In this document: positions 15,501 to 23,330 of the stretch, piece by piece
How the letters are laid out: each line of letters starts with the position of its first letter
Numbering within the stretch: the stretch's first letter is position 1
Assembly: GCA_964557375.1 (NCBI GenBank)
Contig: CAZKZZ010000028.1
Location: 1-29,539, forward strand
Direction: 5' to 3'
Source: CAZKZZ01 sp964557375
GTDB lineage: Bacteria; Spirochaetota; Spirochaetia; SPDA01; CAZJBZ01
DNA length: 29,539 bases
Notes under the pieces: model-generated
Databases searched by the model: none
Told to the model about the DNA's origin: nothing
The model's input: only the letters and a program-made list of their open reading frames with translations
Made by a program: the position numbers and the translations under genes

Positions 15501-16076
15501 CTATTCTCCGGCATCCGGTCCGACCACCTCTGCAATCCGGCGCCAGAACTCCTCCTCATCGATATTTCCTTTGAGAAAGCGGGCGATAGTCGCCCGTATC
15601 GGTTCGGGGAACTCTCTCCAGTACTTCTCCTGCCAATCGGGGATCTCATTTCCCAATTCGGCCTGTTCGGTGGCCGACATTGTTCCGAGACTGTAGCTCA
15701 AAAACTGTTTGATCATAGTCATGAGAGCATCTTTGGGGAGATTGCTCTTTTCGGAGCGGGGCTCCCCCTTGCCCGGTTCAGGCACCCATGCCTTGAGAAG
15801 CTCCTCGAGATCGTCGTCACTTATTTCCGGGGCCTGCTGTTTTATTTTTTCAGCAACAAACCCGCGCACCATGGTGCGGATCTGATCGATCGAGCCTCCG
15901 ATATCCTCCGTAACCTGGGAGCTCACACTGCGGGCCAGTTTCTTCGGGTTCATTTTATCGAGGCCGTGGGCTGCATCCTCCAACCGTCGCTTGATAGCGG
16001 AAATGATTATTTCCACTTCCGGGTCGGTAGCTTCGTTTAGTATATAATCGACTATTTCATAGACTCGGTTGGCCAT
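15501..16076 (-). CDS. Unknown helical protein upstream of the amidohydrolase
   Basis: The 191-residue protein is not one I recognise. It is hydrophilic and predicted helical, with no signal peptide, membrane segment or cysteine. Many residues are acidic (ISDDDLEELLKAW), and the C-terminus has EEEFWRRIAEVV. The frame extends upstream to a TTG at 16130, but that TTG is the -35 box of a strong promoter whose predicted start is near 16094, so I use ATG 16076. AAGGAG (16094-16089) is 12 nt from the ATG, longer than usual. It is tightly linked to the M20 gene (2-nt gap). Confidence 0.6.
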   Translation of the reverse strand: MANRVYEIVDYILNEATDPEVEIIISAIKRRLEDAAHGLDKMNPKKLARSVSSQVTEDIGGSIDQIRTMVRGFVAEKIKQQAPEISDDDLEELLKAWVPEPGKGEPRSEKSNLPKDALMTMIKQFLSYSLGTMSATEQAELGNEIPDWQEKYWREFPEPIRATIARFLKGNIDEEEFWRRIAEVVGPDAGE

Positions 16077-16100
16077 GCCGGCGGAAATCTCCTTGGAATC

Positions 16101-16130
16101 AGTATAGTAACCGCTTCCTTCGCCTGTCAA
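16101..16130 (-). promoter_or_regulatory. Promoter of the unknown protein-amidohydrolase pair
   Basis: TTGACA (16130-16125), 18-nt spacer, TATACT (16106-16101) on the minus strand. It lies just after the MFS transporter stop at 16143, so the last two genes of this run have their own transcription start. Confidence 0.6.
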
Positions 16131-16142
16131 TGTCGGCCCTTT

Positions 16143-17423
16143 TTAAAAGGCATTCATCCGATACCGCCGTTCTACAAAATAGAGAATGAGAAGTGCCAGG
16201 CATGCCGCACAGGCAAGGAAAAAGGCAAGCGGCCATACCATCCGTACCGGGTTATACTCCATAAAAGCCCCCAATAGAGGCGGGGCGGTAAAGTAACCAC
16301 ACTCGATTACCAGAGGAAGCACCGCATTGAATCTTCCCCGGTGTGAAATCGGGGTGTGATTGGCAATGTACACCTCTATGTTAGTGGCAAACAAGATCTC
16401 TCCCACCGTCCAAATCACAGCGGATACGACCAGCATCACTATGGTGTGTACAAAATAGAGCATGCCGAAACCGACTGCATAGAGCAAAGCGGCCAATGAA
16501 ACATTGAGAATCGGTTTCCACTGTTTGGTCAATGCAATAATCACCGGTGTAAGAAACACAACCACCAGCGCGTTCGTGGTCATGAGCGAACCAAAGATAA
16601 CCGGCCCTCTGTCTGCAAAGGTCTCTATCGAGAAGAGAGGGAGAGAAAAACTCATATTGGCATAAACGAAGGTAACGGCCGGAAGAATAAGGGTAAACGC
16701 CAATAAAAACGGCCTCTTAAACAAGGCAGTAAAAAGCGAACCTGCTTCCGCTTTCTCGCCGTCCTCGATGCCTGCGGGGCCTCCGCTTTTCCCGTCCCCT
16801 TCAGTTTCCAGCGATGCTGTCACGGTTTTTGATGAAGGGAGGGTCTCGGGGACAAAAGCGATGATGGCGAGAACCGCCAGAATGGTCGTGGTTGCATCGC
16901 CCCAGAAGAGAAGGGGTGTATAATGGGTGTAGAGAAAACCGGCAATGAGAGGTCCCACTGCAAATCCGAGATTATGCCCCAGGTAGAGCAGTGAAAATGA
17001 AGCCTGCCGGTTCTCCGGTACGGTGAGATCGGTTGCCATTGCCTGGTAGCAGGGATGGGAAAATCCGTGAAAGAAATCCGCGAGGATTATCAATACCGGT
17101 ATGGCCATTGACTCTCCCAAGAAGCCGCACGGAATGAAACAGGCTGCAGCGAGAAGCTGCGCTGTAACCAGGACTTTTTTCCTGCCGATCTGATCGGCGA
17201 GCTTTCCCCCGATCAAGGAACCTGGAATAAAACTCAGCCCGGAAAGAGTAATGAGCAGTCCGGCCAGGCCCTCGGCCATACCCAGCCGCTGGGTGAGAAA
17301 CATGGTGAGGAACGGGTAGACAAAGCTCCCTACACTGTTGACGATATGGGCACCGAAGAGAACATAAATACTTCGGGAGAGCCCTTTATAGAGCGAAAAA
17401 ACTCGGGTAATCGGGTTTTCCAT
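16143..17423 (-). CDS. MFS transporter, 12 transmembrane segments
   Basis: The 426-residue protein has the major facilitator layout: six membrane helices (about 15-195), a charged Gly-rich cytoplasmic loop (about 205-230) and six more (about 235-415). Motif A appears between TM2 and TM3 as GGKLADQIGRKK (77-88). It is a DHA1-type drug or sugar transporter by overall form. Substrate is not determinable, though the xylose-isomerase-like gene upstream on the same strand makes a sugar possible. GAGGAG lies 14 nt before ATG 17423, longer than normal. 46 nt separate it from the small Cys-rich gene. Confidence 0.88.
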   Translation of the reverse strand: MENPITRVFSLYKGLSRSIYVLFGAHIVNSVGSFVYPFLTMFLTQRLGMAEGLAGLLITLSGLSFIPGSLIGGKLADQIGRKKVLVTAQLLAAACFIPCGFLGESMAIPVLIILADFFHGFSHPCYQAMATDLTVPENRQASFSLLYLGHNLGFAVGPLIAGFLYTHYTPLLFWGDATTTILAVLAIIAFVPETLPSSKTVTASLETEGDGKSGGPAGIEDGEKAEAGSLFTALFKRPFLLAFTLILPAVTFVYANMSFSLPLFSIETFADRGPVIFGSLMTTNALVVVFLTPVIIALTKQWKPILNVSLAALLYAVGFGMLYFVHTIVMLVVSAVIWTVGEILFATNIEVYIANHTPISHRGRFNAVLPLVIECGYFTAPPLLGAFMEYNPVRMVWPLAFFLACAACLALLILYFVERRYRMNAF

Positions 17424-17443
17424 GAAGCTATTCTTTACTCCTC

Positions 17444-17482
17444 TCTGACAGCGTCAGACGTTGACACGATCAGACTCTGATC
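17444..17482. repeat. Two small inverted repeats between the Cys-rich gene and the MFS gene
   Basis: TCTGAC-AGC-GTCAGA (17444-17458) and GATCAG-ACT-CTGATC (17468-17482) are perfect 6-bp stems with 3-nt loops. The second overlaps the end of the Cys-rich gene. They could mark mRNA processing or an operator before the MFS gene; neither has a T-run. Confidence 0.35.
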
Positions 17483-17685
17483 TTATCCGACTTCTCAAAG
17501 GCGGGACAATGCATGCCGGTAGCCCGGAACACCTCCTGGCTGGGCAGATATTTTGATTTAATACCGAAAACAGAGCAGCCGCGCGGATACTTCGGGTCCC
17601 ATGATACGGAGAAATGTACACATTTAAGACAATCAGGGGCTCTCCGGCGGGAGGCATGAGCGGAACTCTTTTCTGCCTTACTCAT
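17470..17685 (-). CDS. Small conserved four-cysteine protein
   Basis: The 71-residue protein has C19 and C22 (CLKC), C37 and C60, a likely zinc or iron site. HFSVSWDPKYPRGCSVFGIKS follows a recurrent pattern (WD-P-GC-FG-KS-P) that I recall from short uncharacterised proteins of many bacteria; I cannot name its family. It lies between the xylose-isomerase-like gene (36 nt upstream) and the MFS gene. The frame opens at TTG 17706; ATG 17685 is preferred, but its AGGGG lies only 1 nt away, so the start is uncertain. Another overlapping frame (17454-17657) lacks this pattern. Confidence 0.65.
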   Translation of the reverse strand: MSKAEKSSAHASRRRAPDCLKCVHFSVSWDPKYPRGCSVFGIKSKYLPSQEVFRATGMHCPAFEKSDKIRV

Positions 17686-17721
17686 GCCCCTATCATACCG
17701 AAGCAAGGGAGGAAAATAAAG

Positions 17722-18759
17722 TTATTTTCCCATAATAGTTTTTATAATAAATAATTCGAGATCTTCGTAGTTTCTCGAAGAACGGTACTCTTCCAGTTTT
17801 CTTGTATCGAGCGATTTGACAATGTCGAGAAGGAGGAGAAATATCTCCTTGCTGTTGGCAAGATGCCGGGTAGCTTCACCTGCTTTCTGGGTCCGAATCG
17901 CTTTGATATCGAGACCAACGAACTCGCCGTTTGCACCGAAGTCATTCTCGTAGAGAACGAGGACCTGATCGAATGCACGTTTGAGATTTATCGCACCGAA
18001 AACCCTGTCCTCATCAAACTTCAAACCATTCTGATCGTTGAGATGCACACTCCACAATTTGTCGTGGTAGATAGCGAACGCCATTTCGATGGCCGGATCG
18101 AGCCCGGCAAGAATGGCATGGGCGCTTTCTATCAGTGTACCTACCCGGTCAGGGTCTACTGTTTTGTACGCAAGTGAGAGAAAATGGCCGGTTGTCGGTA
18201 CATAGGCATGGTCCATGGGTTCATTCGGTTTCATCTCGCCCAATATTTTTATCCCTTTATCATATTCGAGCATGGTATTGAGCGCGTGTACAAACCGTTG
18301 GGAACTCAACCGATGGTCTTTGGATTCGTTTACATAGATCCCTTCACGTGCGGGCCAGAGAACGATTTTCTTCGTCCCCAGTTCATTTGCAATGTCAATT
18401 GCCTTCTTCGACCTCTCCAGAGCGTATTCCCGCGCCTTCGGATCATTTGCCGTATACCCCCCGTCCGCGGTGAGGGGATGCTCCCAGAGACGCGGTGCGA
18501 CAAACTCGGCAACCAGTCCCTCATTATCGAGGACTTTTTTCATCTCTTTCGCCTCTTTGATCATTTGATCGTGAGAGACATCGACATCAGAAACAGCATC
18601 GTCATCGTGAAACTGGACACCTTCAAAACCGAGTTTTTTATATACAGCCAGTTTTTCTGAAAACGGTACGGACTCTCTGACATCAGGGCCGAACACATCG
18701 GCACCTTCATGAATGTTCCACGGTCCAAAAGAAAATCGAAACTGTGCTTTGCTTCCCAT
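17722..18759 (-). CDS. Xylose isomerase-like TIM-barrel protein
   Basis: The 345-residue protein resembles type I xylose isomerases (about 390 residues) but lacks their C-terminal dimer tail. Residues aligned to the catalytic and metal sites are H51 and D54 (FHDDD), W135, E175 and K177 (EMKPNEP), E211, H214, D249, D251 and D284. At the position of the metal ligand Asp245 of the Actinoplanes enzyme there is His (H239 in SVHLNDQ). That change could alter the metal site, so another ketose/aldose or polyol may be the substrate; I would not call it xylA. AAGGAG is 6 nt before the ATG. The divergent gene is a second sugar-isomerase-like protein. Confidence 0.85.
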   Translation of the reverse strand: MGSKAQFRFSFGPWNIHEGADVFGPDVRESVPFSEKLAVYKKLGFEGVQFHDDDAVSDVDVSHDQMIKEAKEMKKVLDNEGLVAEFVAPRLWEHPLTADGGYTANDPKAREYALERSKKAIDIANELGTKKIVLWPAREGIYVNESKDHRLSSQRFVHALNTMLEYDKGIKILGEMKPNEPMDHAYVPTTGHFLSLAYKTVDPDRVGTLIESAHAILAGLDPAIEMAFAIYHDKLWSVHLNDQNGLKFDEDRVFGAINLKRAFDQVLVLYENDFGANGEFVGLDIKAIRTQKAGEATRHLANSKEIFLLLLDIVKSLDTRKLEEYRSSRNYEDLELFIIKTIMGK

Positions 18760-18781
18760 AGTACTCTCCTTACAATAATAT

Positions 18782-18796
18782 ATACTGTAATAGTAT
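18782..18796. promoter_or_regulatory. Possible operator across the -10 of the xylose-isomerase-like gene
   Basis: ATACT-GTAAT-AGTAT is a 5-bp inverted repeat with a 5-nt centre. It covers the -10 box and the predicted transcript start on the minus strand, where a bound repressor would block the gene. Confidence 0.35.
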
Positions 18797-18819
18797 GCTA
18801 CTAAAACCTTTTATGTCAA
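18790..18819 (-). promoter_or_regulatory. Promoter of the xylose-isomerase-like operon
   Basis: TTGACA (18819-18814), 18-nt spacer, TACTAT (18795-18790) on the minus strand. The predicted start near 18783 gives a leader of about 24 nt with the ribosome site. Confidence 0.6.
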
Positions 18820-18820
18820 G

Positions 18821-18851
18821 AAAATCGAGTGCCCCCGGGCGCCCCGATTTT
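18821..18851. promoter_or_regulatory. GC-rich hairpin between the two divergent isomerase promoters
   Basis: AAAATCG (18821-18827) pairs with CGATTTT (18845-18851); inside, GCCC (18831-18834) pairs with GGGC (18837-18840). It sits exactly between the divergent -35 boxes, so a shared regulator site is more likely than a terminator. Confidence 0.4.
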
Positions 18852-18857
18852 CAGTTA

Positions 18858-18885
18858 TTGACAAGCAGAGTCATTGAGTTATCAT
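18858..18885 (+). promoter_or_regulatory. Promoter of the fucose-isomerase-like gene
   Basis: TTGACA (18858-18863), 16-nt spacer, TATCAT (18880-18885). The leader of about 39 nt includes AAGGA 8 nt before the ATG at 18931. Confidence 0.6.
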
Positions 18886-18930
18886 GGGAACCACATCGAA
18901 CAGTAAAAAGAACGGAAAAGGAACTGAACA

Positions 18931-20262
18931 ATGGAACATAACACATTACACGCAACAATCGGAGTCGCCTCACTTTCCAGTCCTCTCGAAGTAGGGGCCG
19001 ACAGGGCACCGAAAGGAGCAGCAGAGATATCCGCCACGCTCGGGCAAACCGGGTTTACGATACACAATGTGGGTGTCGTGGACTCCCCGGAGAGGGCAAC
19101 AGAGGCGGGACTGAAAGCGGCGGAACTGCACTGCGACGCAGTCGTCTTCGTTCCCGCCTGCTGGTACGAAGACTATCTGGTAATGGATTTTTTAGAAGAG
19201 TGCCCTGTTCCGGTCTTGCTCTGGCCCCTTCCCGGCATGGAAACCGGGGCTCTCTGCGGTGCACAGCAGCAGACTAGTTTCTTGAAACGGGTCTCACACC
19301 CATACGAAGGAGTATTCGGCGGGCCTGATGATCCAAAGGCTTTTGAGAAGGCGGAACGATTTCTCAAAGCGGTTGCACTGCGCAGGCATCTCCGGCGGGC
19401 GAAAATCGGGTTTGCCGGACACAGGGTCCACGGTATGACCGACACCGTGGCCGACGAACATCTGCTCAAAAAAGAGATCGGCCCGCGTCTTATCTATCTC
19501 GATATGCCGGTGCTGATGGAAGAGGCTGAAAAGATGGCGGACAGTGAGGTTGCGTCTGCCTGGGATGAAGTCGAAAAGAAAGCCGGAAAGTCCGAAGTGA
19601 AACAGGAAGACGGACTCTACACGATGAAAGTGCTGCGTGTACTGGAGAAAATGATCGATGAACACCGGCTCAATGCTCTAACAGTGGGCTGTTACCCCTA
19701 TTTTATGGGAAGGCCGTGTCTCCCGGCCTCGCTTCTAGCCGACCGGGGGATTCCTCTCGGGTGTGAAGGGGATGTAAACGGCGCTGTCGCCCAGCTGGTC
19801 CTCACCCTTCTTACCGGAGAACCGACCCACAACACGGATTGGCTCGATCCGATACGTGATTCTTCAGGGGAGGACACCATCGTAATGACCCACTGCGGAT
19901 CGAACTCTTTTTCTTTGGCCGAAAACCCGGAAGAAATTACGCTTGCTCCGGTGCGGCTTATGGACCAGGGCGTGTGCGTCCTGTATACGGCAAAACCGGG
20001 TCCGGTGACTCTTCTAAATCTCATGTCCGGGCCTCAGGGATACACCCTGGCCGTTTTGGAAGGAGAGGCAGTAAGCACTGAGATGGTATTCCCCGGAGAT
20101 CCGGTACGGGTCAAGTTCGAAACCCCGATAGATGATCTTCTCGACTGGATCTTCCAAAACGGCGTGGGACACCACTGGATGGTCGGCTACGGTCATGTCG
20201 GTGCTGTTTTAAAAGAGTGGGCCCGGATCATCGGCAGGGAGGACATTATAATCAGCCCGTAA
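18931..20262 (+). CDS. L-fucose/L-arabinose isomerase-family protein
   Basis: The 443-residue protein follows the FucI/AraA fold, shorter than E. coli FucI (about 590) and AraA (500). Marks are CEGDVNGA (278-285), with D281 aligned by eye to FucI D361 in its ENDSLNG motif, HCG (321-323), and the C-terminal GHHWMVGYG (413-421) carrying metal-binding His. The N-terminal domain (about 8-150) resembles the sugar-binding Rossmann part. It likely interconverts an aldose and a ketose in the cytosol, but the substrate is not determined, and shorter family members exist with unknown roles. It is divergent from the xylose-isomerase-like gene, which suggests joint control in one sugar pathway. Its stop is 15 nt from the convergent hppA stop. 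Confidence 0.8.
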   Translation: MEHNTLHATIGVASLSSPLEVGADRAPKGAAEISATLGQTGFTIHNVGVVDSPERATEAGLKAAELHCDAVVFVPACWYEDYLVMDFLEECPVPVLLWPLPGMETGALCGAQQQTSFLKRVSHPYEGVFGGPDDPKAFEKAERFLKAVALRRHLRRAKIGFAGHRVHGMTDTVADEHLLKKEIGPRLIYLDMPVLMEEAEKMADSEVASAWDEVEKKAGKSEVKQEDGLYTMKVLRVLEKMIDEHRLNALTVGCYPYFMGRPCLPASLLADRGIPLGCEGDVNGAVAQLVLTLLTGEPTHNTDWLDPIRDSSGEDTIVMTHCGSNSFSLAENPEEITLAPVRLMDQGVCVLYTAKPGPVTLLNLMSGPQGYTLAVLEGEAVSTEMVFPGDPVRVKFETPIDDLLDWIFQNGVGHHWMVGYGHVGAVLKEWARIIGREDIIISP

Positions 20263-20277
20263 TAGGGCCGAGAGTGG

Positions 20278-22440
20278 TCAGCCTCCGAGCAGGGCGGGTA
20301 GGTTTACATACCGGAAAAGGGGAGCGGCCAACAGAGATACCACCGCAATAATTTTTATCAGGATATCGAGGGCCGGTCCTACCGTATCTTTGAGAGGATC
20401 GCCGACAGTGTCTCCGATCACTGCCGCAGCATGGGCCGGCGACCCTTTTCCTCCGTATCTTCCCTTTTCGATGAACTTCTTACCGTTGTCCCAGGACCCG
20501 CCGGAGTTTACGCTGAAAAGGGAGAGCATAACCCCGCTCAGCACCGCTCCCACAATCATCCCCGATATAAAATCCGGACCGAGGAGAAACCCGAGGACGA
20601 GGGGAGAGAGCAGACCGAGGAGGACAGGTCCGTTCATGTCCTTTACCGCACTGAGCGACGATATTTCGATACACTGCTGATAATCCGGCTTTCCTTCACC
20701 CCGCAGTATCGTTGGATCGATTTTCAACTGCCGCCTCACCTCGGTTACCATACGCCGGGCAGCATTAGAAACCGCTTCTATAAGGATGCCGGAGAAGAAA
20801 AACGGCAGGGACGCACCGATGAGAGTCCCCACGAGAACGGGAGGCTCAAATATGTCGAGAGAGAAAACGATCGCCTGCGGGTCTGCTAAGTCCATCTGAT
20901 TGTAGAGAAAAGCGGAGAAAAGAGACAAGGTTGCAAGCGCGGCACTCCCGATCGCGTACCCTTTCCCGATAGCGTCGGTCGTATTACCCACGCTGTCCAG
21001 CGTATCGGTAATCTCCCGCACCCGGTCATCCAAATCCGCCATCTCTCCGATGCCGCCCGCGTTATCTATAATGGGTCCGAACGTATCTACAGAAATCGTG
21101 GAGGCGACGAAACCGATCATACCCGTGGCGGCAAGTGCAATGCCGTATACACCGGCAATGACATCGGTCAAAAAAACAATAATTCCGAGAACCACAACCG
21201 GCAGCAGGACCGACCGCATACCGGAAGATAATCCTTGTATAATGGTAAGGGCTGCTCCTTCCCGGGAAGCCTCCGCTGTCTTTTGGGTGGGAGAAAAATC
21301 ATAACTGGTTACTTTTTCGGAAAGCCGGCCGATGATGATACCGCCGAGAACCCCCGACGTTGTACAGAGCCAGGGTGAGATAACCCCCCATCGAAACCCC
21401 ACCACGGAACAGTCGATATCATGATAAATGATTAAAGCGATAACGGCCGAACCTGCAATAACCACTGCAGCAGCTATTTTGGTTGAATTCATGAGTTCGC
21501 GAAAGGGGGACTTCTTGAGTTTTTTTACAGAGAGAAAGAGTATGCCTACAAAGGAGGCAAACAGCCCCATACCGGCGAAAGAAATCGGATAAAGAAACAG
21601 CCCCATAAGATGCTGCCGGGTAATCTCATCTCCGACACCCATAGCGGAGAAACACATATAAGATGCGAGCACGATGCTCGAAATGAGGGCTGCTACATAG
21701 CTTTCCAAAACATCGGATGCGAACCCCGCGACATCACCCACAGCATCGCCGACATTGTCCGCCACTGTTGCCGGATTTCTCGGGTCATCTTCCGGTATTC
21801 CCGCCTCTGCCTTGCCGACCAAATCGGCCCCGATATCAGCGGCTTTTGTATAAATCCCCCCTCCTACTCTGTTAAACAGCGCAATTACCGAACAACCCAA
21901 CGCGTACCCGATAACGGTCATGGTAAACGGCAAAAAAGAGATGCCGATCCAATTAGTATTGGCCGTGAGTGCACCGTGGGAAAATTGACCCAAGACCCGG
22001 CCGAAGAGAACATAGACCACACTCAATCCGAGAAGAGCAAAACCCCCGACACTGAGCCCGATCACACTCCCGCCGCGAAACGCGCTTTTCATGGTCTCTT
22101 CCACGCTGTTAGTCGTTCGTGCTACATTGGCTGTACGGACGTTTGCAAGGGTAGCAACACGCAGGCCGATCGATCCCGCGACAATACTCATCCCCACCCC
22201 GAGCAGAAATGCGGCCCCGGTAGTCCAGGAGATAACAGCAATGAGAAGGACTGCAATGATCAGCACGGTTGTAACAATTTTCTTGAGCTCATAGCGGAGA
22301 AAAGCCGAAGCCCCCTCCTCGATGGCCAGGGCTACCTCCTGCATCAATTCCGTACCCGGGTCCTGGGCCTTGAGCCTGCCGAGAAGAACCAGGGCCGAAA
22401 TCAACGCACAGAGAATGGCGCTACCGATAAATAGTATCAT
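20278..22440 (-). CDS. hppA: Membrane-bound ion-translocating pyrophosphatase
   Basis: The 720-residue protein with about 16 membrane segments hydrolyses PPi and pumps H+ or Na+ out of the cytosol. The PPi-binding loop contains KAADIGADLVGKAEAGIPED and DDPRN (218-222), and the C-terminal loop reads GDTVGDPLKDT (676-686). Two changes stand out. The motif usually written DNVGDNVGD is DNVGDAVGD (A233), and the GNTTxA position that is Ala in K+-dependent and Lys in K+-independent enzymes is Asp (D489), with Gly at the companion position (G492). Whether it needs K+ and which ion it pumps cannot be settled by eye. AAGGAG is 6 nt before the ATG. Confidence 0.93.
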   Translation of the reverse strand: MILFIGSAILCALISALVLLGRLKAQDPGTELMQEVALAIEEGASAFLRYELKKIVTTVLIIAVLLIAVISWTTGAAFLLGVGMSIVAGSIGLRVATLANVRTANVARTTNSVEETMKSAFRGGSVIGLSVGGFALLGLSVVYVLFGRVLGQFSHGALTANTNWIGISFLPFTMTVIGYALGCSVIALFNRVGGGIYTKAADIGADLVGKAEAGIPEDDPRNPATVADNVGDAVGDVAGFASDVLESYVAALISSIVLASYMCFSAMGVGDEITRQHLMGLFLYPISFAGMGLFASFVGILFLSVKKLKKSPFRELMNSTKIAAAVVIAGSAVIALIIYHDIDCSVVGFRWGVISPWLCTTSGVLGGIIIGRLSEKVTSYDFSPTQKTAEASREGAALTIIQGLSSGMRSVLLPVVVLGIIVFLTDVIAGVYGIALAATGMIGFVASTISVDTFGPIIDNAGGIGEMADLDDRVREITDTLDSVGNTTDAIGKGYAIGSAALATLSLFSAFLYNQMDLADPQAIVFSLDIFEPPVLVGTLIGASLPFFFSGILIEAVSNAARRMVTEVRRQLKIDPTILRGEGKPDYQQCIEISSLSAVKDMNGPVLLGLLSPLVLGFLLGPDFISGMIVGAVLSGVMLSLFSVNSGGSWDNGKKFIEKGRYGGKGSPAHAAAVIGDTVGDPLKDTVGPALDILIKIIAVVSLLAAPLFRYVNLPALLGG

Positions 22441-22458
22441 CTCTTTCTCCTTATCCGT

Positions 22459-22487
22459 ATCGTACCAAGGGCGGTCTATCCTTTCAA
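22459..22487 (-). promoter_or_regulatory. Promoter of hppA
   Basis: TTGAAA (22487-22482), 17-nt spacer, TACGAT (22464-22459) on the minus strand. The predicted leader is only about 12 nt, starting close to the AAGGAG. Confidence 0.5.
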
Positions 22488-22505
22488 CATGACCACAACA
22501 TGACC
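22485..22505. promoter_or_regulatory. Two CAACATGACC repeats at 11-bp spacing
   Basis: CAACATGACC occurs at 22485-22494 and 22496-22505, one helical turn apart, overlapping the hppA -35 box and 9 nt before the -35 of the divergent gene. Direct repeats on one face of the helix are typical of a dimeric activator or repressor site (inference). Confidence 0.45.
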
Positions 22506-22513
22506 GCGGATTG

Positions 22514-22542
22514 TTGCATTTCGAATAGATTATGGTTATCCT
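22514..22542 (+). promoter_or_regulatory. Promoter of the unknown protein-hflX cluster, leaderless
   Basis: TTGCAT (22514-22519), 17-nt spacer, TATCCT (22537-22542). The predicted start near 22549-22550 is 1-2 nt before the ATG at 22551, and there is no Shine-Dalgarno. Confidence 0.5.
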
Positions 22543-22550
22543 ATTGTTAG

Positions 22551-23321
22551 ATGAGCATTTATTATTACTTTACCGTATACCCGATGGAAGCTCTCATCGC
22601 TTCCGGACTGGAGCCGAAACAGTTCGGCTCGTACATGGCAACAGGTTCGAAAAAGGGTTCCGCGGAAAAGGTTGTCTATATCGAGGTGGAGCAGCACAGT
22701 AATTCCTACTTTGACTGGGAATACGCGCGGAGGCGGTGCAAACCCCGTCCCGACGGCAGACCGAAAGCCTCCGTCTATCTCTCGGTATACAGAGTGCTCG
22801 AGCATCTCCGTCTCGAGGCCCTCAAGTCCTGTTACCTGACAACCCAGGACGGCAGGACTTTGGAACTGCCCAGAGCGGACCAAACGGCAGAGGTAGACAA
22901 AACGGATTATTATATTTATAAGGAGCTATGCCCGCTTTTACCGGTAGTGGTAAGCAATTTAAATCCTCTGGATTTTCCGGCTTCCCTCACCTCGCCGGAG
23001 ACAAAAACCTGGGTGCCTCGGATTGTCTACGCTGATTTAAAAACGGTCGACCTCGACGATCCTGAAAATACCGGCCATACGGGCGGGATGTTCAGCAGGA
23101 AACTCGACCATCTCAAAGTGTGTTTGGAGGAATTGTCACAGAAACCGGGAAAAAGCAACAAGATCTTCGAACGGTCACATGTAGAATCGTTCTCCTATCA
23201 AATTATCAATAGAGGAATTTATCTAAGTGACGGAACCAGCGTAATCCATTATCCTATGATTTCTGAAAAACAGCTGCGAGAGCAGCATCGGGATTGGGCT
23301 AAATCCGCAATGATTATCTAA
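22551..23321 (+). CDS. Conserved hypothetical protein upstream of hflX
   Basis: The 256-residue soluble protein has no signal peptide or membrane segment. I do not recognise a named family. Distinct stretches are the N-terminal PMEALIASGLEPKQFGSYMA, FDWEYARRRCKPRPDGRPK (about 54-72) and SVYRVLEHLRLEALKSCYLTT, which look like a conserved fold, not random sequence. Base and codon use match the neighbours. The message seems leaderless. hflX starts 9 nt after its stop with no ribosome site of its own, so hflX translation may depend on this gene. Confidence 0.7.
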   Translation: MSIYYYFTVYPMEALIASGLEPKQFGSYMATGSKKGSAEKVVYIEVEQHSNSYFDWEYARRRCKPRPDGRPKASVYLSVYRVLEHLRLEALKSCYLTTQDGRTLELPRADQTAEVDKTDYYIYKELCPLLPVVVSNLNPLDFPASLTSPETKTWVPRIVYADLKTVDLDDPENTGHTGGMFSRKLDHLKVCLEELSQKPGKSNKIFERSHVESFSYQIINRGIYLSDGTSVIHYPMISEKQLREQHRDWAKSAMII

Positions 23322-23330
23322 TAAAATCGA

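Noticed and set aside
17461..17489. TTGACA with TATCCG 17 nt later on the plus strand
   Set aside because: There is no plus-strand gene downstream, and the -10 is weak; it lies over the end of the small Cys-rich gene and is probably chance.
17454..17657. 67-codon minus-strand frame overlapping the Cys-rich gene
   Set aside because: The other frame carries the conserved Cys pattern; this one has no pattern and no ribosome site.
21610..22434. 274-codon plus-strand frame opposite hppA
   Set aside because: It is antisense to a clear pyrophosphatase with intact motifs, and its product is low-complexity in character with no domain or ribosome site.
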